Below are positions 7,435-15,673 of a stretch of DNA of 64,000 nt, one piece after another. The first letter of the stretch is position 1, and every line of letters starts with the position of its first letter. The stretch is from an uncultured Collinsella sp. GTDB taxonomy: Bacteria > Actinomycetota > Coriobacteriia > Coriobacteriales > Coriobacteriaceae. Both the position numbers and the translations under genes were made by a program. The stretch lies in assembly GCA_934646815.1 (NCBI GenBank), contig CAKUEW010000001.1, positions 124,001 through 188,000 on the forward strand, written 5' to 3'. The notes under the pieces are model-generated. The model was given only the letters and a program-made list of their open reading frames with translations, was not told where the DNA came from and did no database searches.

Positions 7435-7471
7435 TCCCCCGCTGTTTGGCAAATGCATAAACAGCGGGGGA
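7435..7471 (-). terminator. Terminator of the lipid kinase-small peptide operon
   Basis: Perfect 13-bp arms TCCCCCGCTGTTT and AAACAGCGGGGGA around an 11-base loop. On the minus strand the stem is followed by a TTTTTCTTT run. It lies 36 bp after the stop of the 30-residue peptide. Confidence 0.9.
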
Positions 7472-7506
7472 GACGATAATTGGATGAATATCATACCAAT
7501 GTGGAA

Positions 7507-7599
7507 TTATTTCTTCCGGCGGTGGATCACGTTGATCGCATAGCCGACGAGCATGGCCAGAACAATGACGATAAAGCCGAGCAGGGGATTGTCGTTCAT
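7507..7599 (-). CDS. 30-residue single-span membrane peptide
   Basis: A short frame starting MNDNPLLGF, with one hydrophobic segment of about 18 residues and a basic tail ending HRRKK, so it should be a one-pass membrane peptide with its C-terminus in the cytoplasm. Its ribosome site AGGAGGA overlaps the TAG stop of the upstream lipid kinase, with four bases from that site to the ATG. This is a strong sign of real, coupled translation. The pair ends at a shared terminator. No family is recognised; it may help place or regulate the kinase at the membrane, or be a small stress-type membrane peptide. Confidence 0.75.
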   Translation of the reverse strand: MNDNPLLGFIVIVLAMLVGYAINVIHRRKK

Positions 7600-7608
7600 G
7601 GGGTCCTC

Positions 7609-8526
7609 CTATTTACCAAGCGGTGAGAATTCGTCGACGATCAGGTCGAGACATTGCGGAAGCGCGCGGGCGCCAAAGACGCCGGAGTTGCTGGAGATAA
7701 TCTCGCCATCGAACTGCATGCCCAGCGACGGTGTACAGGTAATCTTAGCTTCCTTGGTCTGGATGATCTTGAACTGCGGGCGACCGAGCACCTTGCCGGC
7801 GGGATCGAGTGCAGCGGTGATCACGGTGGGCAGCAACTGCACGGTTTTTACGGGCTCGATGACCGCGATGTCGACCATACCGTCGTTCATGCGGCAGTCT
7901 GGGAACAGGTTGATGTCGTTTTGGATGACCGAGGTGTTGCCTGCCATGCAGCAGATGCCGTCTAGCTCCTCGACAATGCCGTCATGCTCAATCGTAAAGT
8001 GCGCCACTGTGGGATTGGGCGTGGCAAGCGCCGACAGGAAGTAGGCGATCTCGCCGATGTCGTTTTTGGTGGGGGCGGCCTTCATCATGATCTCGGCATC
8101 GAAGCCCGAGCCGGCGATGATGATAAAACCATGGCGCTTTTCGTTGCCGTCCTCGTCGAGCCAAAAGAGCTCACCCATGTCGACCTTGACCGTGCGGCCG
8201 GCGCGGCAGGCCTTGGCGAGTGCCGCCGCCTCGGGGGCATTGCCGATGTTGTTGAAGAACAGGCATGCCGTGCCAGAGGGGAAGACGAGTGTGGGGACGC
8301 CGCATCCGCGCATCTGGTCGAGCACGTTGGAGACGGTGCCGTCGCCACCCGAGACCACCACGCGATCGAACTCGCGCACGTCCGCCACGGCGTCCTCGGG
8401 CTCCATGCCATCGCCGATAAAGCGCATCACGACCTCGTCGCCGCCCTGCGCGAGGGCGTGCGTGAATGCGAAGATTTCATCTGAGCTGGGGCCCGATGCC
8501 GGGTTGTGGATGATAAGGCAGCGCAT
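7609..8526 (-). CDS. Diacylglycerol/lipid kinase family protein
   Basis: A 305-residue protein of the DAGK catalytic family, which phosphorylates diacylglycerol or related lipids with ATP. It begins CLIIHNPASG, typical for the family, and carries the nucleotide-binding GGDGT at residues 60-64. The second domain has the expected beta-rich layout with AGSGFDAE and DGE. In Gram-positive bacteria such enzymes recycle diacylglycerol released by lipoteichoic acid or membrane-derived modification. The stop codon lies inside the ribosome site of the small membrane peptide gene. The gene is divergent from RNase D. The exact lipid substrate is not determined by sequence. Confidence 0.85.
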   Translation of the reverse strand: MRCLIIHNPASGPSSDEIFAFTHALAQGGDEVVMRFIGDGMEPEDAVADVREFDRVVVSGGDGTVSNVLDQMRGCGVPTLVFPSGTACLFFNNIGNAPEAAALAKACRAGRTVKVDMGELFWLDEDGNEKRHGFIIIAGSGFDAEIMMKAAPTKNDIGEIAYFLSALATPNPTVAHFTIEHDGIVEELDGICCMAGNTSVIQNDINLFPDCRMNDGMVDIAVIEPVKTVQLLPTVITAALDPAGKVLGRPQFKIIQTKEAKITCTPSLGMQFDGEIISSNSGVFGARALPQCLDLIVDEFSPLGK

Positions 8527-8624
8527 ACTTACGTTCCCGTTCTGTGACTAACCGAGTATAGTTGTAAGGCAATGCCGATATCCTACCCGTGTTTTTCGGG
8601 CCTAACCTTATTCGATGGGTTGAT

Positions 8625-9758
8625 ATGTACATTTCCACACATCAGGCTCTGCTCGACTTTTGCCAGCGCGCCCGCGAGTTCGACGCGATTGCCGTCGATA
8701 CCGAGTTTTTGCGCGAGCGCACGTTCCATCCGCGTCTGTGCCTGGTTCAGATTGCCACCCCTGCCGAGAGTGTCGCGGTCGATCCGCTGGTGATCGACGA
8801 CCTGTCGCCGCTCGCCGAGCTTATGGCCGACGAGAATGTGACCAAGGTGTTCCACGCCTGCTCGCAGGATATGGAGGTTATGCTCCATACCGTGGGTGCG
8901 CTGCCGCGACCGATTTTTGATACGCAGGTGGCCGCCGCCTTTTTGGGCGAGCGCCAGCAAATTTCGTATGGTGCACTGGTGCAGACGTTCTGCGGTGTAT
9001 CGCTGCCCAAGACCGAGTCGCTCACCGACTGGTCGCGCCGCCCGCTTACCGATAAGCAGATTGAGTACGCGATCGATGACGTTAAGTATCTGATCGTCGC
9101 CTATACCGAGATGATGAGCCGCTTGCGCGAGCTGGGCCGTGTGGATTGGGTGCTCGACGAGCTGCGCCCGCTGGCCGACGAATCGCACTACCGTGCTGAT
9201 CGTCACGAGGCGTTCCGCAAGGTCAAGCGCATCAATTCGTGCAGCCGCCACCAGCTGGGCATCGCACGCGAGCTTGCCGCCTGGCGCGAGGACCGCGCCG
9301 AGCGCCGCAATATTCCACGTAAGTGGGTTATGTCCGACGACACGCTGCTGGCGCTCGTTAAGCGCAATCCCGTGCGCGTTGAGGAGTTCCGTGGCATCCG
9401 CGGTACCGATCAGCTGGGGGAGCGCGACGTGGACGGTGCGCTCATGGCTATCAAGCGCGGTGCGAGTTGCCCGCACGACCGCCTGCCGCTGCTGGTGCGC
9501 GGACATCGCCAGATCTCGCCCGAGCTGGAGAGCGTAACGGACCTTATGTACGCGCTTATTCGCTTGGTCGCCGAGCGTTCGGGCGTGGCGACCTCGGTCA
9601 TTGCCTCGCGCGATGACTTGGCCGACTACATTGAGCATCCCGAGCAGAGCCCCCTGCGCGAGGGTTGGCGCTTTGAGCTTGTGGGCTCGCGCCTGGACGA
9701 TCTGCTCTCGGGCAATATGGGGTTGACGGTGAAGGACGGCAAAATCGAGCTTTTATAG
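8625..9758 (+). CDS. rnd: Ribonuclease D
   Basis: A 378-residue 3'-5' exoribonuclease of the DEDDy class that trims structured RNAs such as tRNA precursors. The Exo I motif is DTEF (residues 25-28), Exo II surrounds Asp82 in HACSQDME, and Exo III is YAIDD (Tyr148, Asp152). HRDC-like helical domains follow from about residue 200. I chose the ATG at 8625, because homologues begin a few residues before the segment leading to DTEF. A GTG at 8589 would add 12 residues and lacks a ribosome site. It is divergently transcribed from the lipid kinase with a 98-bp gap. Confidence 0.9.
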   Translation: MYISTHQALLDFCQRAREFDAIAVDTEFLRERTFHPRLCLVQIATPAESVAVDPLVIDDLSPLAELMADENVTKVFHACSQDMEVMLHTVGALPRPIFDTQVAAAFLGERQQISYGALVQTFCGVSLPKTESLTDWSRRPLTDKQIEYAIDDVKYLIVAYTEMMSRLRELGRVDWVLDELRPLADESHYRADRHEAFRKVKRINSCSRHQLGIARELAAWREDRAERRNIPRKWVMSDDTLLALVKRNPVRVEEFRGIRGTDQLGERDVDGALMAIKRGASCPHDRLPLLVRGHRQISPELESVTDLMYALIRLVAERSGVATSVIASRDDLADYIEHPEQSPLREGWRFELVGSRLDDLLSGNMGLTVKDGKIELL

Positions 9759-9882
9759 TTACGCGGTTTTACCAGCGCTGCAAACGTTCTAGAGCGGCAA
9801 TGCCAAGACATCGATGCTGACTTGGTAGTCAGTTGAATGGGTAGAATGCCTCCAACGTGTAACTCGATTCGGAGGAATTCGC

Positions 9883-10587
9883 ATGCCTTATTACTATGGA
9901 TACGGCTTTGGCATCGACCCGCTGTACCTGCTGGTTGTTCTTGTCTGTACGGTGCTTGGTCTTGCCGCACAGAGCTATATCAACTCGACGTACAAGACGT
10001 GGTCCAAGGTACGATCGGACGGCGACACGGGCGCTACGGTCGCTCGCCGCATGCTCGACGCCAACGGTTGCAACGCCGTGGGTATCAAGGGCGTCGCCGG
10101 CGAGCTCACCGACCATTACAACCCGCAGGACAACAACCTGTATCTCTCCGATGCCAACCGTTCGGGCGGATCGGTCGCAAGCGTTGCCGTCGCCTGTCAC
10201 GAGGCGGGTCACGCCGCCCAGCGTCAAAGCGGCTATGCCATGATGAAGGTGCGCACTGCCCTGGTCCCGGTCGTCAGCTTCACCCAGAACACCTGGACCA
10301 TCGTGCTGCTCATGGGTCTGTTCATGAACATCGCGGGGCTCACGACCCTCGCATTGATCTTCTTCTCGTTTAGCGTGCTGTTCCAGCTGGTTACACTGCC
10401 GGTCGAGATCGATGCCAGCCGCCGCGCTGTGGCCTACATTGAGCAGTCGGGCATGAGCTCCAAGCAGGTCAACGGTGCCAAGAAGGTGCTGACGGCGGCC
10501 GCTCTTACCTACGTGGCGGCGGCGCTCACCTCGATTATTCAGCTGCTCTACCTTATGGCTCGCTACAACAGAAACTCCAACCGATAA
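9883..10587 (+). CDS. Membrane zinc metallopeptidase (YugP-like, zinc peptidase type 2)
   Basis: A 234-residue membrane protein with the zinc motif HEAGH at residues 106-110. An N-terminal helix (residues 12-30) and two to three further helices (about 118-170 and 205-225) place the active site at the membrane. The layout matches the neutral zinc metallopeptidase family that includes B. subtilis YugP, whose substrate is unknown. A strong ribosome site, CGGAGGA, precedes the ATG. It stands as a single gene between RNase D and the exonuclease VII genes, closed by a GC-rich hairpin. A role in membrane protein quality control is possible but not shown. Confidence 0.88.
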   Translation: MPYYYGYGFGIDPLYLLVVLVCTVLGLAAQSYINSTYKTWSKVRSDGDTGATVARRMLDANGCNAVGIKGVAGELTDHYNPQDNNLYLSDANRSGGSVASVAVACHEAGHAAQRQSGYAMMKVRTALVPVVSFTQNTWTIVLLMGLFMNIAGLTTLALIFFSFSVLFQLVTLPVEIDASRRAVAYIEQSGMSSKQVNGAKKVLTAAALTYVAAALTSIIQLLYLMARYNRNSNR

Positions 10588-10603
10588 GAACTTGGGCTGA
10601 CAG

Positions 10604-10633
10604 GCGCCGCGGGGATTTGTGTCCCCGCGGCGC
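10604..10633 (+). terminator. GC-rich hairpin after the zinc peptidase
   Basis: Perfect 12-bp arms GCGCCGCGGGGA and TCCCCGCGGCGC with a 6-base loop, 17 bp past the stop. No T run follows, so it is a weak intrinsic terminator at best. Confidence 0.55.
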
Positions 10634-10702
10634 TGTACTATGTGATGGACTTGAATTTGCGCAGGGCCGGAGCCCGTGTGCACGATGACGAAAGGAGGCT
10701 GC

Positions 10703-12154
10703 GTGGCAGGCTGGAATCTAACCGGCAATAGCGTTTCCGCTGAGTTCGACGGTTCGGGCGAGCAGGAGCGCAAAGAGCTCAGCGTGAGCCAGGCGGTGGA
10801 GATCGCCGCCGGCGCGCTCGATGCGATTCCGCAGCTGAGCGTTCTGGGCGAGGTCACGGGTTTCCGTGGTCCCAACGCCCGAAGCGGCCACTGTTACTTC
10901 CAGATTAAAGACGACTCGGCCGCTGTTGACTGCATCATCTGGAAGGGCGCCTATCTCAAGCGCACGTTCGATCTGCGCGACGGTATGCAGGTGAGCTTTA
11001 AGGGCAGTTTCAACCTCTATAAGCCCACGGGTCGCATGAGCTTTGTCGCCCGTTCGTTCTCGTTAGCGGGGGAGGGCCTGCTGCGTCAACAGGTGGCACA
11101 GCTTGCCGAAAAGCTGCGTCGCGAGGGCCTGATGGACGAGGTGCGCAAGCGTCGCATTCCGGTGTTCTGCTCGCGCGTGGCGGTTGTCACCTCGCTTTCG
11201 GGCGCCGTGGTCGACGACGTCAAGCGCACGCTGCGCCGTCGCAACCCGCTCGTTGAGCTCGTCTGCGTGGGCGCCAAGGTCCAAGGCGAGGGCGCACCGG
11301 CCGAGCTTATCGAGGGCCTGAGCCGCGCCGCTGCCATTACGCCGGCGCCGGGCTGCATCTTGCTGGTGCGCGGCGGTGGTTCCTTTGAGGACCTGATGAC
11401 CTTCAACGACGAGGAGCTGGCCCGCGCGGTGGCGGCCTGTCCCGTGCCCGTGGTGACTGGTATCGGCCATGAGCCCGACACCTCGATCTGCGACATGGTG
11501 AGCGACCGCCGCGCCTCCACGCCCACGGCGGCGGCCGAATCGGTGGCGCCGGCTATGACGGAGCTGGCGGACGTGCTCGAGACGCGCCATCAGCGCTTGG
11601 GTGCCGCAATGGCATCGATGATCGGGTCGAATCAGGTCGACCTGGAGATGCTCGACCAGCGCGGTCGCCGTGCCTGGGATACCTATACGGCGCGCTTGGG
11701 CGATGCGCTCGATGCGGCTGCGTGCCGTCCGTGCCTCAACGACCCAACGTTTATGGTCGAGCGTCGCGAGTCGGAGCTTGCCCTGACGGCCGATCGCCTG
11801 TCGGGCGCTATAACGCGCTCGGTTGGGGCTTTCCGATCCAGCTTTGAACGCCTGCCCGAGCGTCTGGTCGCAAGCACCTCGGGGCTCGACGGCAAGCGCC
11901 ATGCGCTCACGCTCGCGAGCTCTCGCTTGGAACATCAGGAACGCACGATGCTCGGCAAGCCCGCGTCCGACTTGGGCCGAGCCGCCGCTTCGCTCGATGC
12001 CCTGTCGCCGCTTAAGGTGCTCGGTCGCGGCTATTCCATCGCGTACAGCGAAGACGGCGTGGCTACAAGCGCCAAGACCTTTAAGCCTGGCGACGCCATC
12101 CGCGTGCGCATGGCAGACGGCAACGTGGCAGCAACCGTCGATACGGTCGAGTAG
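10703..12154 (+). CDS. xseA: Exodeoxyribonuclease VII large subunit
   Basis: A 483-residue catalytic subunit of the single-strand-specific DNase that cuts from both ends. The N-terminal OB fold (about residues 25-125) is recognisable from the stretch with GEVTGF and the CYFQIKD segment. The catalytic middle contains the family stretches VVTSLSGAVVDD, LVRGGGS and GIGHEPDTS, and a long coiled region follows to the conserved C-terminal patch VLGRGYSI. The GTG at 10703 is chosen because AAAGGAGG lies five bases upstream; an upstream GTG at 10676 lacks a site. The small subunit gene follows after 42 bp, so the two should be made together. Confidence 0.95.
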   Translation: MAGWNLTGNSVSAEFDGSGEQERKELSVSQAVEIAAGALDAIPQLSVLGEVTGFRGPNARSGHCYFQIKDDSAAVDCIIWKGAYLKRTFDLRDGMQVSFKGSFNLYKPTGRMSFVARSFSLAGEGLLRQQVAQLAEKLRREGLMDEVRKRRIPVFCSRVAVVTSLSGAVVDDVKRTLRRRNPLVELVCVGAKVQGEGAPAELIEGLSRAAAITPAPGCILLVRGGGSFEDLMTFNDEELARAVAACPVPVVTGIGHEPDTSICDMVSDRRASTPTAAAESVAPAMTELADVLETRHQRLGAAMASMIGSNQVDLEMLDQRGRRAWDTYTARLGDALDAAACRPCLNDPTFMVERRESELALTADRLSGAITRSVGAFRSSFERLPERLVASTSGLDGKRHALTLASSRLEHQERTMLGKPASDLGRAAASLDALSPLKVLGRGYSIAYSEDGVATSAKTFKPGDAIRVRMADGNVAATVDTVE

Positions 12155-12196
12155 ACCTCGTTTCACAGTGATAGACCCTTAGGAAAGGAAACAGAT

Positions 12197-12463
12197 ATGG
12201 CAGAGAAGACCCCGGTCGAGCAGCTTACGTACAAGCAGGCCTCGCAGGAGCTGGAGCTCATCATCCGCAGCCTGGAGTCGGGCGACATGGAACTCGAGGA
12301 GTCGCTCGAGAGCTACACCCGCGGCGTCGAGCTCCTCAAGAGCCTGCGTACCCGCCTGGCCGATGCCGAGCAGAAGGTTTCGGTGCTCCTTAAGGATGTC
12401 GACGGCAACGACGTGCTCGCCGACGGCGAAGCCGCCAACACCGACGACAACCTCTCGTTCTAA
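12197..12463 (+). CDS. xseB: Exodeoxyribonuclease VII small subunit
   Basis: An 88-residue helical protein, the partner of XseA. Family features are the helix with YKQASQELE, the pattern LESGDMELEESLESYTRG and a second helix ending in AEQKV. Several small subunits wrap around the long helix of XseA and limit its activity. The ribosome site AGGAAAGGAAA precedes the ATG. It is followed at once by one of the long palindromes of the window. Confidence 0.95.
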   Translation: MAEKTPVEQLTYKQASQELELIIRSLESGDMELEESLESYTRGVELLKSLRTRLADAEQKVSVLLKDVDGNDVLADGEAANTDDNLSF

Positions 12464-12484
12464 TCATTCCACAGCCCACTTTGG

Positions 12485-12593
12485 GGTAGTCTTTTTGGGA
12501 CGGGGCTTTTTTGACTACCCTTTGGCGACGGCTCACCGAGCGCTTGCGTTTGAGAAAAAGCTGTCAAAAAAGCCCCGTCCCAAAAAGACTACC
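12485..12593. repeat. Long palindrome, family A (31-bp perfect arms)
   Basis: Arms at 12485-12515 and 12563-12593 are perfectly complementary over 31 bp and contain TTTTTGGGACGGGGCTTTTTT. The 47-base loop also has a copy of GACTACC. The arm motif recurs at 27215-27299 and 40821-40904. It may terminate xseAB; the T-rich segments lie inside the arms. Confidence 0.85.
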
Positions 12594-12618
12594 TTGGTCT
12601 GTAAGAAAGGAACCAGCT

Positions 12619-12954
12619 ATGTGTGATTGCATCTTCTGCAAAATCGCTAACCACGAGATCCCCTCGACCGTTGTCTACGAGGACGACCAGGTCATCGCGT
12701 TCGACGACCTTAACCCCCAGGCGCCGGTCCATACGCTCGTGATCCCCAAGAAGCACTACAGTGACATCGCCGACAACGTGCCTGCTGAGACCATGGGCGC
12801 CATGGCCCACGCCATCCAGGAGGTCGCCAAGGCCAAGGGCCTGGAGGACGGTTTCCGCGTCATCTCCAACAAGGGCGTCAACGCCGGTCAGACCGTCATG
12901 CACTTCCACATGCACGTCCTCGGCGGCAAGAACCTGGGCGAGAACCTCATCTGA
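12619..12954 (+). CDS. HIT family nucleotide-binding protein (Hint-like)
   Basis: A 111-residue histidine-triad hydrolase acting on AMP-linked substrates such as adenosine phosphoramidates. The triad HFHMH is at residues 95-99, followed by VLGG as in the Hint branch. CDCIFC at the N-terminus matches the CIFC start common to bacterial HIT proteins. The length is standard. The start at 12619 has GAAAGGA upstream, just past the palindrome; the frame is open further upstream through the palindrome arm but that part is not protein-like. It is a single gene with no functional link to its neighbours. Confidence 0.92.
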   Translation: MCDCIFCKIANHEIPSTVVYEDDQVIAFDDLNPQAPVHTLVIPKKHYSDIADNVPAETMGAMAHAIQEVAKAKGLEDGFRVISNKGVNAGQTVMHFHMHVLGGKNLGENLI

Positions 12955-13049
12955 GGGTGCGTGCGGCGGAGTCTTTGCGATATAGCAACGTGTTGTGGAA
13001 AATGGCCCCTCGTCGGTAAGGTGCATTTTAGAATTGCTCTGCGAGCGGG

Positions 13050-13067
13050 ACGACATAAAAATGTCGT
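13050..13067. terminator. Small hairpin after the HIT gene
   Basis: Arms ACGACAT and ATGTCGT around AAAA, with moderately T-rich sequence on both sides. It marks the left border of the AT-richer island that starts with the LysR gene. Confidence 0.4.
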
Positions 13068-13173
13068 TCTTGCCTGCTTTATGGGATGAGTTTTGTGTGC
13101 TCGTGATATCAAACGATGGAATGAGTGCCTTGTTTTCACGTGTGGCGTGCGAACTGGTTAAGTGAGATTATCG

Positions 13174-14055
13174 ATGAATATTTCGCAGCTGGAATACCTT
13201 GAGGCAGTTGTAAGGCATGGTGGCGTTCGCAAAGCAGCATCCATATTGCACGTAACGCCTCAAGCCGTTTCGTCGGCTATAAAAAAGCTGGAGGCGGAGC
13301 TAGATGTTGAATTACTTAATCGGGATGCAAAAGAAATAACGCCGACTGCCGAGGGTAGAGAATTTGCCCTTCGCGCAAGAACTATCTTGCTTCAGATCGA
13401 GGCGCTAAAACAGTTTTCAAAAACCCAGACTCATGGTGTTTCCCCAGATGGACATTTCCGACTCTACGTTCCATGCCTTCATGGGAGGGGGCGGTTGTTT
13501 GACGAGGACTGTTATGACTCTTTCGTGGCTCAATGTCCTCAAATTCATTTGGATGTTTGGCATCAACCCAGTGCAGCTTGTTTTGAATCGCTTGGAATGG
13601 GAATTTCTGATGCGGCTGTGTCTTTGGAGGCACCGAGTAATAGCGATTTAAATTATAAGAATTTGGGCGAAAGGGAGCTTAGGGTTCTTGTCTATTGCAA
13701 AGATGTTGTTTTGCCCGAAATTTCAATTCAAGAGTTGCTTTGCGGGAGGTTGGCGGTTCCCATTAATCTGGGACCCTGTTTGAGTGCAATCGGTCGATGC
13801 TCTGAAGCCCAGCTTCAAGGTTTTAAATTTCGTGATGTTGAGTACCAACTGACTGAACAACTTGCATTTCTAAAAAGTGGCGGGAGAATTCTGACCTTTC
13901 CTGAATCGACGATTTCCAAGAAAGATGACGATATTCAGGAGTGCTGTATCCACGGGTCCAAGGAGCTCTCTCTCCCTATCTTCTTTTGTTACAGAAAAGG
14001 AGAGTGGAGCGAAAGACACCGAATTGTATTCTGGCATCTCATGGAATCACTTTGA
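13174..14055 (+). CDS. LysR-type transcriptional regulator at the head of the RiPP island
   Basis: A 293-residue LysR-family regulator. Residues 1-60 form the winged helix-turn-helix with the family pattern LEYLEAVVRHGGVRKAA and SSAIKKLEAELDVELLNR. The rest is the periplasmic-binding-fold ligand domain, with several cysteines. I chose the ATG at 13174, which gives the usual LysR start; a GTG at 13162 is an alternative. Codon use is AT-richer than in the flanking xse/HIT and ack genes. It lies on the same strand and 110 bp before the peptide gene, so it probably controls that operon in response to a small molecule. The effector and target sites are unknown. Confidence 0.88.
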   Translation: MNISQLEYLEAVVRHGGVRKAASILHVTPQAVSSAIKKLEAELDVELLNRDAKEITPTAEGREFALRARTILLQIEALKQFSKTQTHGVSPDGHFRLYVPCLHGRGRLFDEDCYDSFVAQCPQIHLDVWHQPSAACFESLGMGISDAAVSLEAPSNSDLNYKNLGERELRVLVYCKDVVLPEISIQELLCGRLAVPINLGPCLSAIGRCSEAQLQGFKFRDVEYQLTEQLAFLKSGGRILTFPESTISKKDDDIQECCIHGSKELSLPIFFCYRKGEWSERHRIVFWHLMESL

Positions 14056-14165
14056 TTGCAGGCGTAAAGCAACAATTGTCGAAGGCTAATGACTATTTGA
14101 CATTCATAGGCATATCTTTTTCCTCAAGCGATCGCTAATTAATCCTTCGAGAGAAAGGTATTGCC

Positions 14166-14243
14166 ATGAAATCACTGAATAAAACTAATGCTGATGCAAA
14201 GTCAGAGCGAACTGTTTGCATGTACAACGCGTGCAAAGCTTAA
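14166..14243 (+). CDS. Candidate RiPP precursor peptide (25 residues, CX4C tail)
   Basis: A 25-residue frame with a GAGAAAGG ribosome site seven bases before the ATG. The first part (MKSLNKTNADAKSER) is polar and leader-like; the last ten residues are TVCMYNACKA, with two cysteines spaced CX4C around Met-Tyr-Asn-Ala. It sits directly before a stem-loop terminator and two radical SAM/SPASM enzymes, which is the usual gene order for modified peptides, where a leaky terminator keeps precursor in excess over enzymes. Cross-linking at the cysteines (thioether) or at Tyr is an inference. I do not recognise the sequence as a member of a known precursor family. Confidence 0.75.
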   Translation: MKSLNKTNADAKSERTVCMYNACKA

Positions 14244-14253
14244 GTCTATCTGG

Positions 14254-14279
14254 GGGCGGCTCATATGAGCCGCCCTTTT
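14254..14279 (+). terminator. Stem-loop terminator/attenuator after the precursor peptide
   Basis: A perfect palindrome, GGGCGGCTCATATGAGCCGCCC, is written here as arms GGGCGGCTCAT and ATGAGCCGCCC, followed by TTTT. It lies 10 bp after the peptide stop and 17 bp before the first radical SAM start. It likely ends most transcripts and lets a fraction continue. Confidence 0.88.
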
Positions 14280-14296
14280 CATGTGAGGTGAGATTA

Positions 14297-15673
14297 TTGG
14301 ATTTCGTCAAGCTGGATGAGCTTGAGATGATCAGATTAAATTGTGATGGCTCAATCCTCGTTAATTTAACCAATGGAAATGCCGACCTCATCGACAATAC
14401 GGTCGCAAACGCATTTCTTTTGGACTCATTTGACGACGTTGCTTATCCCGTATTGCGACAGCTTGAGGAAAGAAGGTATATATTTTCCTCAAAAATGAAA
14501 CGCGCTGAGTTTCTTGCCGCATTTGATCGTCGGCTTGAAGAGGAATCTAAACGAGAAACACCCAACTTTATCGTTGTGCCAACTTACTCGTGTAATCTTG
14601 ATTGTTATTACTGCTTCGAAAGGGCGAGCATACCTGTTGAAGCGTTTGACCATGAGAATAGCACGCTTAATGTTTCGGAATTCTTTCAATTTGTAGACGA
14701 GACGCTTAGTTCTTACGAATCAAAATTTGGGGAGATTAACAAATCTGAAGTTACGGTTACTATAACAGGTGGTGAGCCCCTTCAGGCAAAATGCGCGGAT
14801 ACGATTGAATCGCTATTTGGGGGCTGTGAAAAGAGGGGGATTGGGGTCGATGTCGTCACAAATGGCCTAAATATCCCAGATTATTTTGGACTGCTGCAAA
14901 AGTATTCTTCAACGATTGTCGGCATTCAAATTACTTTAGACGGAGATAGGGACGTACACGATTCCATCAGAGTTTCTTCAAAGGGGAAGCCAACCTTTGA
15001 TCAGATAGTTCGTTCAATATGCATGCTGGATGATGCGGGGTTTAGCGTTAACGTAAGAATTAATGCGACTCGGCTGAACATACATTCAATAGATACGTTA
15101 TCACCGCTTATTGAGAATCATCAAAATGTTCTGTTTTATGTGTACTTAATGCAACAGGAAGGTTGTTGCAAAAATGTAAATGTCGTCCCAGAGCTTGATG
15201 GACTTCGCTTTCTTGATGAGATGAAGAAAATGAAGCCTGCATTGAATGGATTACTTGTTGATTATCATGGACGTCATCTTATTGATGCAGTATTTGGCGA
15301 TAGGACATTTCATCCAAAAATTAAAGTATGTGCCGCAATGGGTAACCAATTTATTTTCGATGCATGCGGATCCATCTATAAGTGCTGGTGGGCAATGGGG
15401 TCGCCAGATAGGTCGGTGGGTGTATGCCACGGCGGCAAAATAGCATGGAACGCCGGCCTCATTCGGAGTTATCGCAATCGCAATGTCATCCAAATGGAGA
15501 AGTGTCGTTCGTGCAAATACCGCTATGTTTGTGGTGGTGGCTGCACCGGAAAGCTCGATATCTCCGACTTGAATGCCGGAGCAGTTGCATGTCCGGATTT
15601 CGCTTCAATTATTAATTACAAAGTTCATTATGAGTATGAAAGCAGAATCGTCGGAGGTGCAGATTTGTGCTGA
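14297..15673 (+). CDS. Radical SAM/SPASM peptide maturase 1
   Basis: A 458-residue radical SAM enzyme with a SPASM-type C-terminal region, the architecture of RiPP maturases. Residues 1-90 form an N-terminal domain that may bind the precursor leader. The [4Fe-4S]-SAM motif is CNLDCYYC (Cys99, 103, 106), followed by TGGEPL and a TLDGD segment. The auxiliary-cluster region has KVCAAMG, DACGSIYKCWW and CRSCKYRYVCGGGC (Cys403, 406, 412, 416, with Cys432 beyond). The start is TTG at 14297, with GAGGTGAG five bases upstream; an ATG at 14216 would place the terminator inside the gene. It overlaps the next enzyme by 7 bp. The bond it forms is unknown. Confidence 0.88.
   Translation: MDFVKLDELEMIRLNCDGSILVNLTNGNADLIDNTVANAFLLDSFDDVAYPVLRQLEERRYIFSSKMKRAEFLAAFDRRLEEESKRETPNFIVVPTYSCNLDCYYCFERASIPVEAFDHENSTLNVSEFFQFVDETLSSYESKFGEINKSEVTVTITGGEPLQAKCADTIESLFGGCEKRGIGVDVVTNGLNIPDYFGLLQKYSSTIVGIQITLDGDRDVHDSIRVSSKGKPTFDQIVRSICMLDDAGFSVNVRINATRLNIHSIDTLSPLIENHQNVLFYVYLMQQEGCCKNVNVVPELDGLRFLDEMKKMKPALNGLLVDYHGRHLIDAVFGDRTFHPKIKVCAAMGNQFIFDACGSIYKCWWAMGSPDRSVGVCHGGKIAWNAGLIRSYRNRNVIQMEKCRSCKYRYVCGGGCTGKLDISDLNAGAVACPDFASIINYKVHYEYESRIVGGADLC

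Noticed and set aside
8589-8624. GTG start for RNase D 12 codons upstream
   Set aside because: No ribosome site, and homologues begin at about the ATG at 8625.
12485-12593. Palindromes considered as CRISPR repeats
   Set aside because: Copies are dispersed singly, not arrayed with spacers, and no cas gene is present.
14216-14296. ATG start of the first radical SAM gene upstream of the terminator
   Set aside because: It would overlap the precursor peptide and translate the terminator stem; the TTG at 14297 has a proper ribosome site.
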